NCBI RefSeq assembly: GCF_000003605.2
Contig: NW_003120275.1
Location: forward strand, 1 to 28,673
Source of the DNA: Saccoglossus kowalevskii
Taxonomy: Eukaryota; Hemichordata; Enteropneusta; Harrimaniidae
DNA length: 28,673 nucleotides
Direction: 5' to 3'
Shown: piece after piece, positions 1 through 10,712 of the stretch
Layout of the letters: each line of letters starts with the position of its first letter
Numbering within the stretch: position 1 is the stretch's first letter
Position numbers and translations under genes: made by a program
Notes under the pieces: model-generated
What the model was told of the DNA's origin: nothing
The model's input: the letters and a program-made list of their open reading frames with translations, nothing else
Databases searched by the model: none

Positions 1-76
1 TCTTAGTTACTGGATATTCCTGTGTTGGGAATATCTATGGTCTGGTTAATGGTAGTATTATTTCTTGTCTGTGTGA
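1..76. repeat. Partial monomer at left edge
   Basis: This stretch aligns to monomer positions 16-91, so the window opens inside a copy. Its first bases read TCTTAGTTAC where consensus has TCTTTGTTAC. The TTAGTTAC portion resembles the +2 monomer class (TTTTAGTTAC at 799, 5889, 14078, 18713, 19619, 19985). The next monomers (77 with AGCATT, 168 with ACTGAATATT) match what follows the +2 monomer at 18713 and 19619. It is therefore probably the tail of another 451-bp block copy, with an altered or edge-affected first few bases. Confidence 0.85.
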
Positions 77-440
77 TTGATGGAATGCAGGTCTTTGTTA
101 CTGGATATTCCTGTGTTGGGAATATCTATGGTCTGGTTAATGGTAGCATTATTTCTTGTCTGTGTGATTGATGGAATGCAGGTCTTTGTTACTGAATATT
201 CCTGTGTTGGGAATATCTATGGTCTGGTTAATGGTAGTATTATTTCTTGTCTGTGTGATTGATGGAATGCAGGTCTTTGTTACTGGATATTCCTGTGTTG
301 GGAATATCTATGGTCTGGTTAATGGTAGTATTATTTCTTGTCTGTGTGATTGATGGAATGCAGGTCTTTGTTACTGGATATTCCTGTGTTGGGAATATCT
401 ATGGTCTGGTTAATGGTAGCATTATTTCTTGTCTGTGTGA

Positions 441-891
441 TTGATGGAATGCAGGTCTTTGTTACTGGATATTCCTGTGGTGGGAATATCTATGGTCTGG
501 TTAATGGTAGCATTATTTCTTGTCTGTGTGAGTGATGGAATGCAGGTCTTTGTTACTGGATATTCCTGTGTTGGGAATATCTATGGTCTGGTTAATGGTA
601 GCATTATTTCTTGTCTGTGTGATTGATGGAATGCAGGTCTTTGTTGCTGGATATTCCTGTGTTGGGAATATCTATGGTCTGGTTAGCATTATTTCTTGTC
701 TACGTGATTGATGGAATGCAGGCCTTTGTTACTGGATATTCCTGTGTTGGGAATATCTATGGTCTGGTTAATGGTAGTATTATTTCTTGTCTGTGTGATT
801 GATGGAATGCAGGTCTTTTAGTTACTGGATATTCCTGTGTTGGGAATATCTATGGTCTGGTTAATGGTAGTATTATTGCTTGTCTGTGTGA
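441..891. repeat. 451-bp indel block, copy 1
   Basis: Five monomers carry a linked set of rare variants: GTGGTGGG in the loop at 441; GAGTGATGG at the junction into 532; a 6-bp deletion (GGTTAGCATT) in the 85-bp monomer at 623; TACGTG plus AGGCCTTTG around 708; and a 2-bp insertion (CTTTTAG) plus ATTGCTTG in the 93-bp monomer at 799. The next monomer (892) has GGAATACAGG. The same series occurs at 5531, 18355 and 19261, so the block has been copied as a unit. Confidence 0.96.
799..891. repeat. 93-bp monomer class (CTTTTAG, +2); six copies
   Basis: GGTCTTTTAGTTAC replaces GGTCTTTGTTAC, a gain of TA before position 21. Copies start at 799, 5889, 14078, 18713, 19619 and 19985. All but 5889 also have ATTGCTTG and are followed by a GGAATACAGG monomer. 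Four follow the -6 block; those at 14078 and 19985 do not. Confidence 0.94.
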
Positions 892-982
892 TTGATGGAA
901 TACAGGTCTTTGTTACTGGATATTCCTGTGTTGGGAATATCTATGGTCTGGTTAATGGTAGCATTATTTCTTGTCTGTGTGA

Positions 983-2164
983 TTGATGGAATGCAGGTCT
1001 TTGTTACTGGATATTCCTGTGTTGGGAATATCTATGGTCTGGTTAATGGTAGTATTATTTCTTGTCTGAGTGATTGATGGAATGCAGGTCTTTGTTGCTG
1101 GATATTCCTGTGTTGGGAATATCTATGGTCTGGTTAATGGTAGTATTATTTCTTGTCTGTGTGATTGATGGAATGCAGGTCTTTGTTACTGGATATTCCT
1201 GTGTTGGGAATATCTATGGTCTGGTTAATGGTAGTATTATTTCTTGTCTGTGTGATTGATGGAATGCAGGTCTTTGTTACTGGATATTCCTGTGTTGGGA
1301 ATATCTATGGTCTGGTTAATGGTAGCATTATTTCTTGTCTGTGTGAGTAATAGAATGCAGGTCTTTGTTACTGGATATTCCTGTGTTGGGAATATCTATG
1401 GTCTGGTTAATGGTAGCATTATTTCTTGTCTGTGTGATTGATGGAATGCAGGTCTTTGTTACTGGATATTCCTGTGGTGGGAATATCTATGGTCTGGTTA
1501 ATGGTAGTATTATTTCTTGTCTGTGTGATTGATGGAATGCAGGTCTTTGTTACTGGATATTCCTGTGTTGAGAATATCTATGGTCTGGTTAATGGTAGTA
1601 TTATTTCTTGTCTGTGTGATTGATGGAATGCAGGTCTTTGTTACTGGATATTCCTGTGTTGGGAATATCTATGGTCTGGTTAATGGTAGCATTATTTCTT
1701 GTCTGTGTGATTGATGGAATGCAGGTCTTTGTTGCTGGATATTCCTGTTTTGGGAATATCTATGGTCTGGTTAATGGTAGCATTATTTCTTGTCTGTGTG
1801 ATTGATGGAATGCAGGTCTTTGTTACTGGATATTCCTGTGTTGGGAATATGTATGGTCTGGTTAATGGTAGTATTATTTCTTGTCTGTGTGATTGATGGA
1901 ATGCAGGTCTTTGTTACTGGATATTCCTGTGTTGGGAATATCTATGGTCTGGTTAATGGTAGTATTATTTCTTGTCTGTGTGATTGATGGAATGCAGGTC
2001 TTTGTTGCTGGATATTCCTGTGTTGGGAATATCTATGGTCTGGTTAATGGTAGCATTATTTCTTGTTGTGTGATTGATGGAATGCAGGTCTTTGTTACTG
2101 GATATTCCTGTGTTGGGAATATCTACGGTCTGGTTAATGGTAGTATTATTTCTTGTCTGTGTGA
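983..2164. repeat. 13-monomer higher-order repeat unit, 1,182 bp
   Basis: The unit runs from one CTGAGTGATTG-ended monomer (983) to the next (2165). Markers in order are: CTGAGTGA end (983), GTTGCT (1074), plain (1165), AGCATT with GAGTAATAG end (1256), AGCATT (1347), GTGGTGGG (1438), GTTGAGAAT (1529), AGCATT (1620), GTTTTGGG with GTTGCT (1711), ATATGTATGG (1802), plain (1893), the 90-bp monomer with TTGTTGTG (1984), and 2074. The length is 13 x 91 minus 1. Three further monomers of the same order follow (2165-2437) before it dissolves into near-consensus copies. Confidence 0.92.
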
Positions 2165-2437
2165 TTGATGGAATGCAGGTCTTTGTTACTGGATATTCCT
2201 GTGTTGGGAATGTCTATGGTCTGGTGAATGGTAGTATTATTTCTTGTCTGAGTGATTGATGGAATGCAGGTCTTTGTTGCTGGATATTCCTGTGTTGGGA
2301 ATATCTATGGTCTGGTTAATGGTAGTATTATTTCTTGTCTGTGTGATTGATGGAATGCAGGTCTTTGTTACTGGATATTCCTGTGTTGGGAATATCTATG
2401 GTCTGGTTAATGGTAGTATTATTTCTTGTCTGTGTGA
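1529..2437. repeat. 909-bp segment shared with 17264-18172
   Basis: Ten monomers share the marker order of the later copy 15,735 bp away: GTTGAGAAT, AGCATT, GTTTTGGG, ATATGTATGG, plain, 90-bp TTGTTGTG, plain, CTGAGTGA, GTTGCT, plain. Private changes in this copy include CTACGG at 2074+ and GTCTATGG plus GGTGAATGG in monomer 2165. It overlaps the 13-mer described at 983. Confidence 0.9.
1984..2073. repeat. 90-bp monomer class (TTGTTGTG, -1); eight copies
   Basis: TTCTTGTTGTGTG replaces TTCTTGTCTGTGTG, one C lost near position 84. Copies start at 1984, 9713, 10895, 11804, 17719, 21977, 22886 and 24528; all have GTTGCT, and all but 11804 have AGCATT. Six of them (all but 11804 and 24528) lie two monomers upstream of a CTGAGTGA monomer, so this is one lineage spread by segment copying. 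Because the copy is 90 bp, an incidental open frame here extends through three monomers, not two. Confidence 0.94.
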
Positions 2438-3711
2438 TTGATGGAATGCAGGTCTTTGTTACTGGATATTCCTGTGTTGGAAATATCTATGGTCTGGTTA
2501 ATGGTAGTATTATTTCTTGTCTGTGTGATTGATGGAATGCAGGTCTTTGTTACTGGATATTCCTGTGTTGGGAATATCTATGGTCTGGTTAATGGTAGTA
2601 TTATTTCTTGTCTGTGTGATTGATGGAATGCAGGTCTTTGTTACTGGATATTCCTGTGTTGGGAATATCTATGGTCTGGTTAATGGTAGTATTATTTCTT
2701 GTCTGTGTGATTGATGGAATGCAGGTCTTTGTTACTGGATATTCCTGTGTTGGGAATATCTATGGTCTGGTTAATGGTAGTATTATTGCTTGTCTGTGTG
2801 ATTGATGGAATGCAGGTCTTTGTTACTGGATATTCCTGTGTTGGGAATATCTATGGTCTGGTTAATGGTAGTATTATTTCTTGTCTGTGTGATTGATGGA
2901 ATGCAGGTCTTTGTTACTGGATATTCCTGTGTTGGGAATATCTATGGTCTGGTTAATGGTAGTATTATTTCTTGTCTGTGTGATTGATGGAATGCAGGTC
3001 TTTGTTACTGGATATTCCTGTGTTGGGAATATCTATGGTCTGGTTAATGGTAGTATTATTTCTTGTCTGTGTGATTGATGGAATGCAGGTCTTTGTTACT
3101 GGATATTCCTGTGTTGGGAATATCTATGGTCTGGTTAATGGTAGTATTATTTCTTGTCTGTGTGATTGATGGAATGCAGGTCTTTGTTACTGGATATTCC
3201 TGTGTTGGGAATATCTATGGTCTGGTTAATGGTAGTATTATTTCTTGTCTGTGTGATTGATGGAATGCAGGTCTTTGTTACTGGATATTCCTGTGTTGGG
3301 AATATCTATGGTCTGGTTAATGGTAGTACTATTTCTTGTCTGTGTGATTGATGGAATGCAGGTCTTTGTTACTGGATATTCATGTGTTGGGAATATCTAT
3401 GGTCTGGTTAATGGTAGTATTATTTCTTGTCTGTGTGATTGATGGAATGCAGGTCTTTGTTACTGGATATTCCTGTGTTGGGAATATCTATGGTCTGGTT
3501 AATGGTAGTATTATTTCTTGTCTGTGTGATTGATGGAATGCAGGTCTTTGTTACTGGATATTCCTGTGTTGGGAATATCTATGGTCTGGTTAATGGTAGT
3601 ATTATTTCTTGTCTGTGTGATTGATGGAATGCAGGTCTTTGTTACTGGATATTCCTGTGTTGGGAATATCTATGGTCTGGTTAATGGTAGTATTATTTCT
3701 TGTCTGTGTGA
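2347..3711. repeat. Homogenised run of 15 near-consensus monomers
   Basis: There are fifteen consecutive full-length copies, nearly all GTTACT/AGTATT. The only departures seen are GTTGGAAAT (2438), ATTGCTTG (2711), AGTACTATT (3257) and ATTCATG (3348). Monomers 2802-3256 are five uninterrupted consensus copies. No length variant is present. The uniformity suggests a recent local amplification, or strong conversion, relative to the marker-rich DNA on either side. Confidence 0.93.
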
Positions 3712-4166
3712 TTGATGGAATGCAGGTCTTTGTTACTGGATATTCCTGTGTTGGGAATATCTATGGTCTGGTTAATTGTAGCATTATTTCTTGTCTGTGT
3801 GATTGATGGAATGCAGGTCTTTGTTGCTGGATATTCCTGTGTTGGGAATATCTATGGTCTGGTTAATGGTAGTATTATTTCTTGTCTGTGTGATTGATGG
3901 AATGCAGGTCTTTGTTACTGGATATTCCTGTGTTGGGAATATCTATGGTCTGGTTAATGGTAGCATTATTTCTTGTCTGTGTGATTGATGGAATGCAGGT
4001 CTTTGTTACTGGATATTCCTGTGTTGGGAATATCTATGGTCTGGTTAATGGTAGTATTATTTCTTGTCTGTGTGATTGATGGAATGCAGGTTTTTGTTAC
4101 TGGATATTCCTGTGTTGGGAATATCTATGGTCTGGTTAATGGTGGTATTATTTCTTGTCTGTGTGA
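3712..4166. repeat. Five-monomer segment shared with 6164-6618
   Basis: The order AATTGTAGC (3712), GTTGCT/AGTATT (3803), AGCATT (3894), AGTATT (3985) and AATGGTGGTATT (4076) recurs at 6164-6618. The offset is 2,452 bp. Differences: the later copy has GGAATACAGG in its third monomer, and this copy has GGTTTTTG in its fifth. Confidence 0.85.
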
Positions 4167-4894
4167 TTGATGGAATGCAGGTCTTTGTTACTGGATATTC
4201 CTGTGTTGGGAATATCTATGGTCTGGTTAATGGTAGTATTATTTCTTGTCTGTGTGATTGATGGAATGCAGGTCTTTGTTACTGGATATTCCTGTGTTGG
4301 GAATATCTATGGTCTGGTTAATGGTAGTATTATTTCTTGTCTGTGTGATTGATGGAATGCAGGTCTTTGTTACTGGATATTCCTGTGTTGGGAATATCCA
4401 TGGTCTGGTTAATGGTAGTATTATTTCTTGTCTGTGTGATTGATGGAATGCAGGTCTTTGTTACTGGATATTCCTGTGTTGGGAATATCTATGGTCTGGT
4501 TAATGGTAGTATTATTTCCTGTCAGTGTGATTGATGGAATGCAGGTCTTTGTTACTGGATATTCCTGTGTTGGGAATATCTATGGTCTGGTTAATGGTAG
4601 TATTATTTCTTGTCTGTGTGATTGATGGAATGCAGGTCTTTGTTACTGGATATTCCTGTGTTGGGAATATCTATGGTCTGGTTAATGGTAGTATTATTTC
4701 TTGTCTGTGTGATTGATGGAATGCAGGTCTTTGTTACTGGATATTCCTGTGTTGGGAATATCTATGGTCTGGTTAATGTTAGTATTATTTCTTGCCGGTG
4801 TGATTGATGGAATGCAGGTCTTTGTTACTGGATATTCCTGTGTTGGAAATATCTATGGTCTGGATAATGGAAGTATTATTTCTTGTCTGTGTGA

Positions 4895-4984
4895 TTGATG
4901 GAATGCAGGTCTTTGTTACTGGATATTCCTGTGTTGGGAATATCTATGGTCTGGTTAATGGTAGTATGTTTCTTGTCTGTGTGA
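4895..4984. repeat. 90-bp monomer, unique 1-bp deletion
   Basis: AGTATGTTTCTTG replaces AGTATTATTTCTTG, a net loss of one base near position 75. It is not the recurrent TTGTTGTG deletion class and is seen only here. Confidence 0.9.
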
Positions 4985-5257
4985 TTGATGGAATGCAGGT
5001 CTTTGTTACTGGATATTCCTGTGTTGGGAATATCTATGGTCTGGTTAATGGTAGTATTATTTCTTGTCTGTGTGATTGATGGAATGCAGGTCTTTGTTAC
5101 TGGATATTCCTGTGTTGGGAATATCTATGGTCTGGTTAATGGTAGTATTATTTCTTGTCTGTGTGATTGATGGAATGCAGGTCTTTGTTACTGGATATTC
5201 TTGTGTTGGGAATATCTATGGTCTGGTTAATGGTAGCATTATTTTTTGTCTGTGTGA

Positions 5258-5348
5258 TTGATGGAATGCAGGTCTTTGTTACTAGATATTCCAGTGTTGG
5301 GAATATCTATGGTCTGGTTAATGGTAGTATTATTCCTTGTCTGTGTGA
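5258..5348. repeat. Monomer with private triple marker (partner of 13077)
   Basis: It carries three linked rare variants, ACTAGATA (position 27), ATTCCAGTG (36) and ATTCCTTG (78), on a standard GATGGAATG start. The only other copy with all three is at 13077, 7.8 kb away, where they are joined to a different 5' end. Confidence 0.92.
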
Positions 5349-5530
5349 TTGATGGAATGCAGGTCTTTGTTACTGGAAATTCCCGTGTTGGGAATATCTA
5401 TGGTCTGGTTAATAGTAGTATTATTTCTTGTCTGTGTGATTGTTGGAATGCAGGTCTTTGTTACTGGATATTCCTGTGTTGGGAATATCTATGGTCTGGT
5501 TAATGGTAGCATTATTTCTTGTCTGTGTGA

Positions 5531-5981
5531 TTGATGGAATGCAGGTCTTTGTTACTGGATATTCCTGTGGTGGGAATATCTATGGTCTGGTTAATGGTAG
5601 CATTATTTCTTGTCTGTGTGAGTGATGGAATGCAGGTCTTTGTTACTGGATATTCCTGTGTTGGGAATATCTATGGTCTGGTTAATGGTAGCATTATTTC
5701 TTGTCTGTGTGATTGATGGAATGCAGGTCTTTGTTGCTGGATATTCCTGTGTTGGGAATATCTATGGTCTGGTTAGCATTATTTCTTGTCTACGTGATTG
5801 ATGGAATGCAGGCCTTTGTTACTGGATATTCCTGTGTTGGGAATATCTATGGTCTGGTTAATGGTAGTATTATTTCTTGTCTGTGTGATTGATGGAATGC
5901 AGGTCTTTTAGTTACTGGATATTCCTGTGTTGGGAATATCTATGGTCTGGTTAATGGTAGTATTATTTCTTGTCTGTGTGA
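5531..5981. repeat. 451-bp indel block, copy 2
   Basis: All indels and marker substitutions of the block at 441 are present in the same order: -6 in the monomer at 5713, AGGCCTTTG at 5798 and +2 at 5889. It differs at its end, where 5968 is T (ATTTCTTG) and the others have G (ATTGCTTG), and the following monomer at 5982 lacks the GGAATACAGG marker. The copy is therefore flanked by a different neighbour, which implies an exchange near 5960-5990. Confidence 0.95.
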
Positions 5982-6163
5982 TTGATGGAATGCAGGTCTT
6001 TGTTACTGGATATTCCTGTGTTGGGAATATCTATGGTCTGGTTAATGGTAGTATTATTTCTTGTCTGTGTGATTGATGGAATGCAGGTCTTTGTTACTGA
6101 ATATTCCTGTGTTGGGAATATCTATGGTCTGGTTAATGGTAGTATTATTTCTTGTCTGTGTGA

Positions 6164-6618
6164 TTGATGGAATGCAGGTCTTTGTTACTGGATATTCCTG
6201 TGTTGGGAATATCTATGGTCTGGTTAATTGTAGCATTATTTCTTGTCTGTGTGATTGATGGAATGCAGGTCTTTGTTGCTGGATATTCCTGTGTTGGGAA
6301 TATCTATGGTCTGGTTAATGGTAGTATTATTTCTTGTCTGTGTGATTGATGGAATACAGGTCTTTGTTACTGGATATTCCTGTGTTGGGAATATCTATGG
6401 TCTGGTTAATGGTAGCATTATTTCTTGTCTGTGTGATTGATGGAATGCAGGTCTTTGTTACTGGATATTCCTGTGTTGGGAATATCTATGGTCTGGTTAA
6501 TGGTAGTATTATTTCTTGTCTGTGTGATTGATGGAATGCAGGTCTTTGTTACTGGATATTCCTGTGTTGGGAATATCTATGGTCTGGTTAATGGTGGTAT
6601 TATTTCTTGTCTGTGTGA
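6164..6618. repeat. Five-monomer segment shared with 3712-4166
   Basis: AATTGTAGC (6164), GTTGCT/AGTATT (6255), GGAATACAGG with AGCATT (6346), AGTATT (6437) and AATGGTGGTATT (6528) repeat the order seen at 3712. It lies just downstream of the second 451-bp block and an ACTGAATATT monomer at 6073. Confidence 0.85.
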
Positions 6619-6800
6619 TTGATGGAATGCAGGTCTTTGTTACTGGATATTCCTGTGTTGGGAATATCTATGGTCTGGTTAATGGTAGCATTATTTCTTG
6701 TCTGTGTGATTGATGGAATGCAGGGCTTTGTTACTGGATATTCCTGTGTTGGGAATATCTATGGTCTGGTTAATGGTAGCATTATTTCTTGTCTGTGTGA

Positions 6801-7528
6801 TTGATGGAATGCAGGTCTTTGTTACTGGATATTCCTGTGTTGGGAATATCTATGGTCTGGTTAATGGTAGTATTATTTCTTGTCTGTGTGATTGATGGAA
6901 TGCAGGTCTTTGTTACTGGATATTCCTGTGTTGGGAATATCTATGGTCTGGTTAATGGTAGTATTATTTCTTGTCTGTGTGATTGATGGAATGCAGGTCT
7001 TTGTTACTGGATATTCCTGTGTTGGGAATATCTATGGTCTGGTTAATGGTAGTATTATTTCTTGTCTGTGTGATTGATGGAATGCAGGTCTTTGTTACTG
7101 GATATTCCTATGTTGGGAATATCTATGGTCTGGTTAATGGTAGTATTATTTCTTGTCTGTGTGATTGATGGAATGCAGGTCTTTGTTACTGGATATTCCT
7201 GTGTTGGGAATATCTATGGTCTGGTTAATGGTAGTATTATTTCTTGTCTGTGTGATTGATGGAATGCAGGTCTTTGTTACTGGATATTCCTGTGTTGGGA
7301 ATATCTATGGTCTGGTTAATGGTAGTATTATTTCTTGTCTGTGTGATTGATGGAATGCAGGTCTTTGTTACTGGATATTCCTGTGTTGGGAATATCTATG
7401 GTCTGGTTAATGGTAGTATTATTTCTTGTCTGTGTGATTGATGGAATGCAGGTCTTTGTTACTGGATATTCCTGTGTTGGGAATATCTATGGTCTGGTTA
7501 ATGGTAGTATTATTTCTTGTCTGTGTGA
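6801..7528. repeat. Near-consensus run of eight monomers
   Basis: All are full-length GTTACT/AGTATT copies. The only variant seen is ATTCCTATG in monomer 7074. That variant plus the following four consensus-like copies recurs at 11985-12439, offset 4,911 bp, so the two runs probably share an origin. Confidence 0.9.
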
Positions 7529-8074
7529 TTGATGGAATGCAGGTCTTTGTTACTGGATATTCCTGTGTTGGGAATATCCATGGTCTGGTTAATTGTAGTA
7601 TTATTTCTTGTCTGTGTGATTGATGGAATGCAGGTCTTTGTTACTGGATATTCCTGTGTTGGGAATATCTATGGTCTGGTTAATGGTAGCATTATTTCTT
7701 GTCTGTGTGATTGATGGAATGCAGGTCTTTGTTACTGGATATTCCTGTGTTGGGAATATCTATGGTCTGGTTAATGGTAGCATTATTTCTTGTCTGTGTG
7801 ATTGATGGAATGCAGGTCTTTGTTACTGGATATTCCTGTGTTGGGAATATCTATGGTCTGGTTAATGGTAGCATTATTTCTTGTCTGTGTGATTGATGGA
7901 ATGCAGGTCTTTGTTACTGGATATTCCTGTGTTGGGAATATCTATGGTCTGGTTAATGGTAGTATTATTTCTTGTCTGTGTGATTAATGGAACGCAAGTC
8001 TTTGTTACTGGATATTCCTGTGTTGGGAATATCTATGGTCTGGTTAATGGTAGTATTATTTCTTGTCTGTGTGA
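7529..8074. repeat. CCATGG module, copy 1 (six monomers)
   Basis: Monomer 7529 has ATCCATGG (a natural NcoI site) and AATTGTAGT. Three AGCATT monomers follow (7620, 7711, 7802), then an AGTATT monomer (7893), then one starting ATTAATGGAACGCAAG (7984). The same order recurs at 15263 and 16081. Confidence 0.9.
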
Positions 8075-8256
8075 TTGATGGAATGCAGGTCTTTGTTACT
8101 GGATATTCCTGTGTTGGGAATATCTATGGTCTGGTTAATGGTAGTATTATTTCTTGTCTGTGTGATTGATGGAATGCAGGTCTTTGTTACTGGATATTCC
8201 TGTGTTGGGAATATCCATGGTCTGGTTAATGGTAGTATTATTTCTTGTCAGTGTGA

Positions 8257-8893
8257 TTGATGGAATGCAGGTCTTTGTTACTGGATATTCCTGTGTTGGG
8301 AATATCTATGGTCTGGTTAATGGTAGTATTATTTCTTGTCTGTGTGATTGATGGAATGCAGGTCTTTGTTACTGGATATTCCTGTGTTGGGAATATCTAT
8401 GGTCTGGTTAATGGTATTATTATTTCTTGTCTGTGTGATTGATGGAATGCAGGTCTTTGTTACTGGATATTCCTGTGTTGGGAATATCTATGGTCTGGTT
8501 AATGGTAGTATTATTTCTTGTCTGTGTGATTGATGGAATGCAGGTCTTTGTTACTGGATATTCCTGTGTTGGGAATATCTATGGTCTGGTTAATGGTAGT
8601 ATTATTTCTTGTCTGTGTGATTGATGGAATGCAGGTCTTTGTTACTGGATATTCCTGTGTTGGGAATATCTATGGTCTGGTTAATGGTAGTATTATTTCT
8701 TGTCTGTGTGATTGATGGAATGCAGGTCTTTGTTACTGGATATTCCTGTGTTGGGAATATCTATGATCTGGTTAATGGTAGTATTATTTCTTGTCTGTGT
8801 GATTGATGGAATGCAGGTCTTTGTTACTGGATATTCCTGTGTTGGGAATATCTATGGTCTGGTTAATGGTAGTATTATTTCTTGTCTGTGTGA
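8257..8893. repeat. Near-consensus run of seven monomers
   Basis: All are full-length GTTACT/AGTATT copies with two variants seen: AATGGTATTATT (8348) and TATGATCTGG (8712). The preceding monomer 8166 carries ATCCATGG and TGTCAGTG, the latter shared with 4440. Confidence 0.88.
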
Positions 8894-8984
8894 TTGATGG
8901 AATGCAGGTCTTTGTTACTGGATATTCCTGTGTTGGGAATATCCATGGTCTGGTTAATGGTAGTATTATTTCTTGTCTGTGTGA

Positions 8985-9439
8985 TTGATGGAATGCAGGT
9001 CTTTGTTACTGGATATTCCTGTGTTGGGAATATCTATGGTCTGGTTAATGGTAGCATTATTTCTTGTCTGTGTGATTGATGGAATGCAGGTCTTTGTTAC
9101 TGGATATTCCTGTGTTGGGAATATCTATGGTCTGGTTAATGGTAGCATTATTTCTTGTCTGTGTGATTGATGGAATGCAGGTCTTTGTTACTGGATATTC
9201 CTGTGTTGGGAATATCTATGGTCTGGTTAATGGTAGCATTATTTCTTGTCTGTGTGATTGATGGAATGCAGGTCTTTGTTACTGGATATTCCTGTGTTGG
9301 GAATATCTATGGTCTGGTTAATGGTAGCATTATTTCTTGTCTGTGTGATTGATGGAATGCAGGTCTTTGTTACTGGATATTCCTGTGTTGGGAATATCTA
9401 TGGTCTGGTTAATGGTAGCATTATTTCTTGTCTGTGTGA
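8985..9439. repeat. Run of five identical AGCATT monomers
   Basis: Monomers 8985, 9076, 9167, 9258 and 9349 all carry AGCATT with GTTACT and no other variant seen. They follow an ATCCATGG monomer (8894). Elsewhere the CCATGG module has three such copies, so this looks like an expanded version. It ends with the change to GATGAAATG at 9440. Confidence 0.9.
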
Positions 9440-9530
9440 TTGATGAAATGCAGGTCTTTGTTGCTGGATATTCCTGTGTTGGGAATATCTATGGTCTGGT
9501 TAATGGTAGCATTGTTTCTTGTCTGTGTGA

Positions 9531-10348
9531 TTGATGAAATGCAGGTCTTTGTTGCTGGATATTCCTGTGTTGGGAATATCTATGGTCTGGTTAATGGTAG
9601 CATTATTTCTTGTCTGTGTGATTGATGGAATACAGGTCTTTGTTGCTGGATATTCCTGTGTTGGGAATATCTATGGTCTGGTTAATGGTAGCATTATTTC
9701 TTGTCTGTGTGATTGATGGAATGCAGGTCTTTGTTGCTGGATATTCCTGTGTTGGGAATATCTATGGTCTGGTTAATGGTAGCATTATTTCTTGTTGTGT
9801 GATTGATGGAATGTAGGTCTTTGTTACTGGATATTCCTGTGTTGGGAATATCTATGGTCTGGTTAATGGTAGTATTATTTCTTGTCTGTGTGATTGATGG
9901 AATGCAGGTCTTTGTTACTGGATATTCCTGTGTTGGGAATATCTATTGTCTGGTTAATGGTAGTATTATTTCTTGTCTGAGTGATTGATGGAATGCAGGT
10001 CTTTGTTGCTGGATATTCCTGTGTTGGGAATATCTATGGTCTGGTTAATGGTAGTATTATTTCTTGTCTGTGTGATTGATGGAATGCAGGTCTTTGTTAC
10101 TGGATATTCCTGTGTTGGGAATATCTATGGTCTGGTTAATGGTAGTATTATTTCTTGTCTGTGTGATTGATGGAATGCAGGTCTTTGTTACTGGATATTC
10201 CTGTGTTGGGAATATCTATGGTCTGGTTAATGGTAGCATTATTTCTTGTCTGTGTGAGTAATAGAATGCAGGTCTTTGTTACTGGATATTCCTGTGTTGG
10301 GAATATCTATGGTCTGGTTAATGGTAGCATTATTTCTTGTCTGTGTGA
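9531..10348. repeat. 818-bp segment, copy 1 of a 1,182-bp-period HOR
   Basis: Nine monomers: GATGAAATG/GTTGCT (9531), GGAATACAGG (9622), 90-bp TTGTTGTG (9713), GGAATGTAGG (9803), ATCTATTGTC with CTGAGTGA end (9894), GTTGCT (9985), plain (10076), AGCATT with GAGTAATAG end (10167) and AGCATT (10258). The identical order begins again at 10713, 1,182 bp later. Four monomers (10349-10712) fill the rest of the 13-monomer period: TTTATTACT with GTTGTGAAT (10440) and AGGCCTTTG with GGACATTCC (10531) are private within them. Confidence 0.92.
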
Positions 10349-10712
10349 TTGATGGAATGCAGGTCTTTGTTGCTGGATATTCCTGTGTTGGGAATATCTA
10401 TGGTCTGGTTAATGGTAGTATTATTTCTTGTCTGTGTGATTGATGGAATGCAGGTCTTTATTACTGGATATTCCTGTGTTGTGAATATCTATGGTCTGGT
10501 TAATGGTAGCATTATTTCTTGTCTGTGTGATTGATGGAATGCAGGCCTTTGTTACTGGACATTCCTGTGTTGGGAATATCTATGGTCTGGTTAATGGTAG
10601 CATTATTTCTTGTCTGTGTGATTGATGGAATGCAGGTCTTTGTTACTGGATATTCCTGTGTTGGGAATATCTATGGTCTGGTTAATGGTAGCATTATTTC
10701 TTGTCTGTGTGA

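Larger units (their letters stand above)
4713..5439. repeat. Divergent stretch of eight monomers
   Basis: Private changes cluster here: AATGTTAGT and TTGCCGGTG (4713), GTTGGAAAT and GGATAATGGAAG (4804), a 1-bp loss giving AGTATGTTTC (4895), ATTCTTGTG and ATTTTTTGTC (5167), ACTAGATATTCCAG and ATTCCTTG (5258), then GGAAATTCCCG, AATAGTAG and GATTGTTGG (5349). Copies at 4985 and 5076 are consensus. The density of private changes is among the highest in the window, suggesting less homogenisation. Confidence 0.85.
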
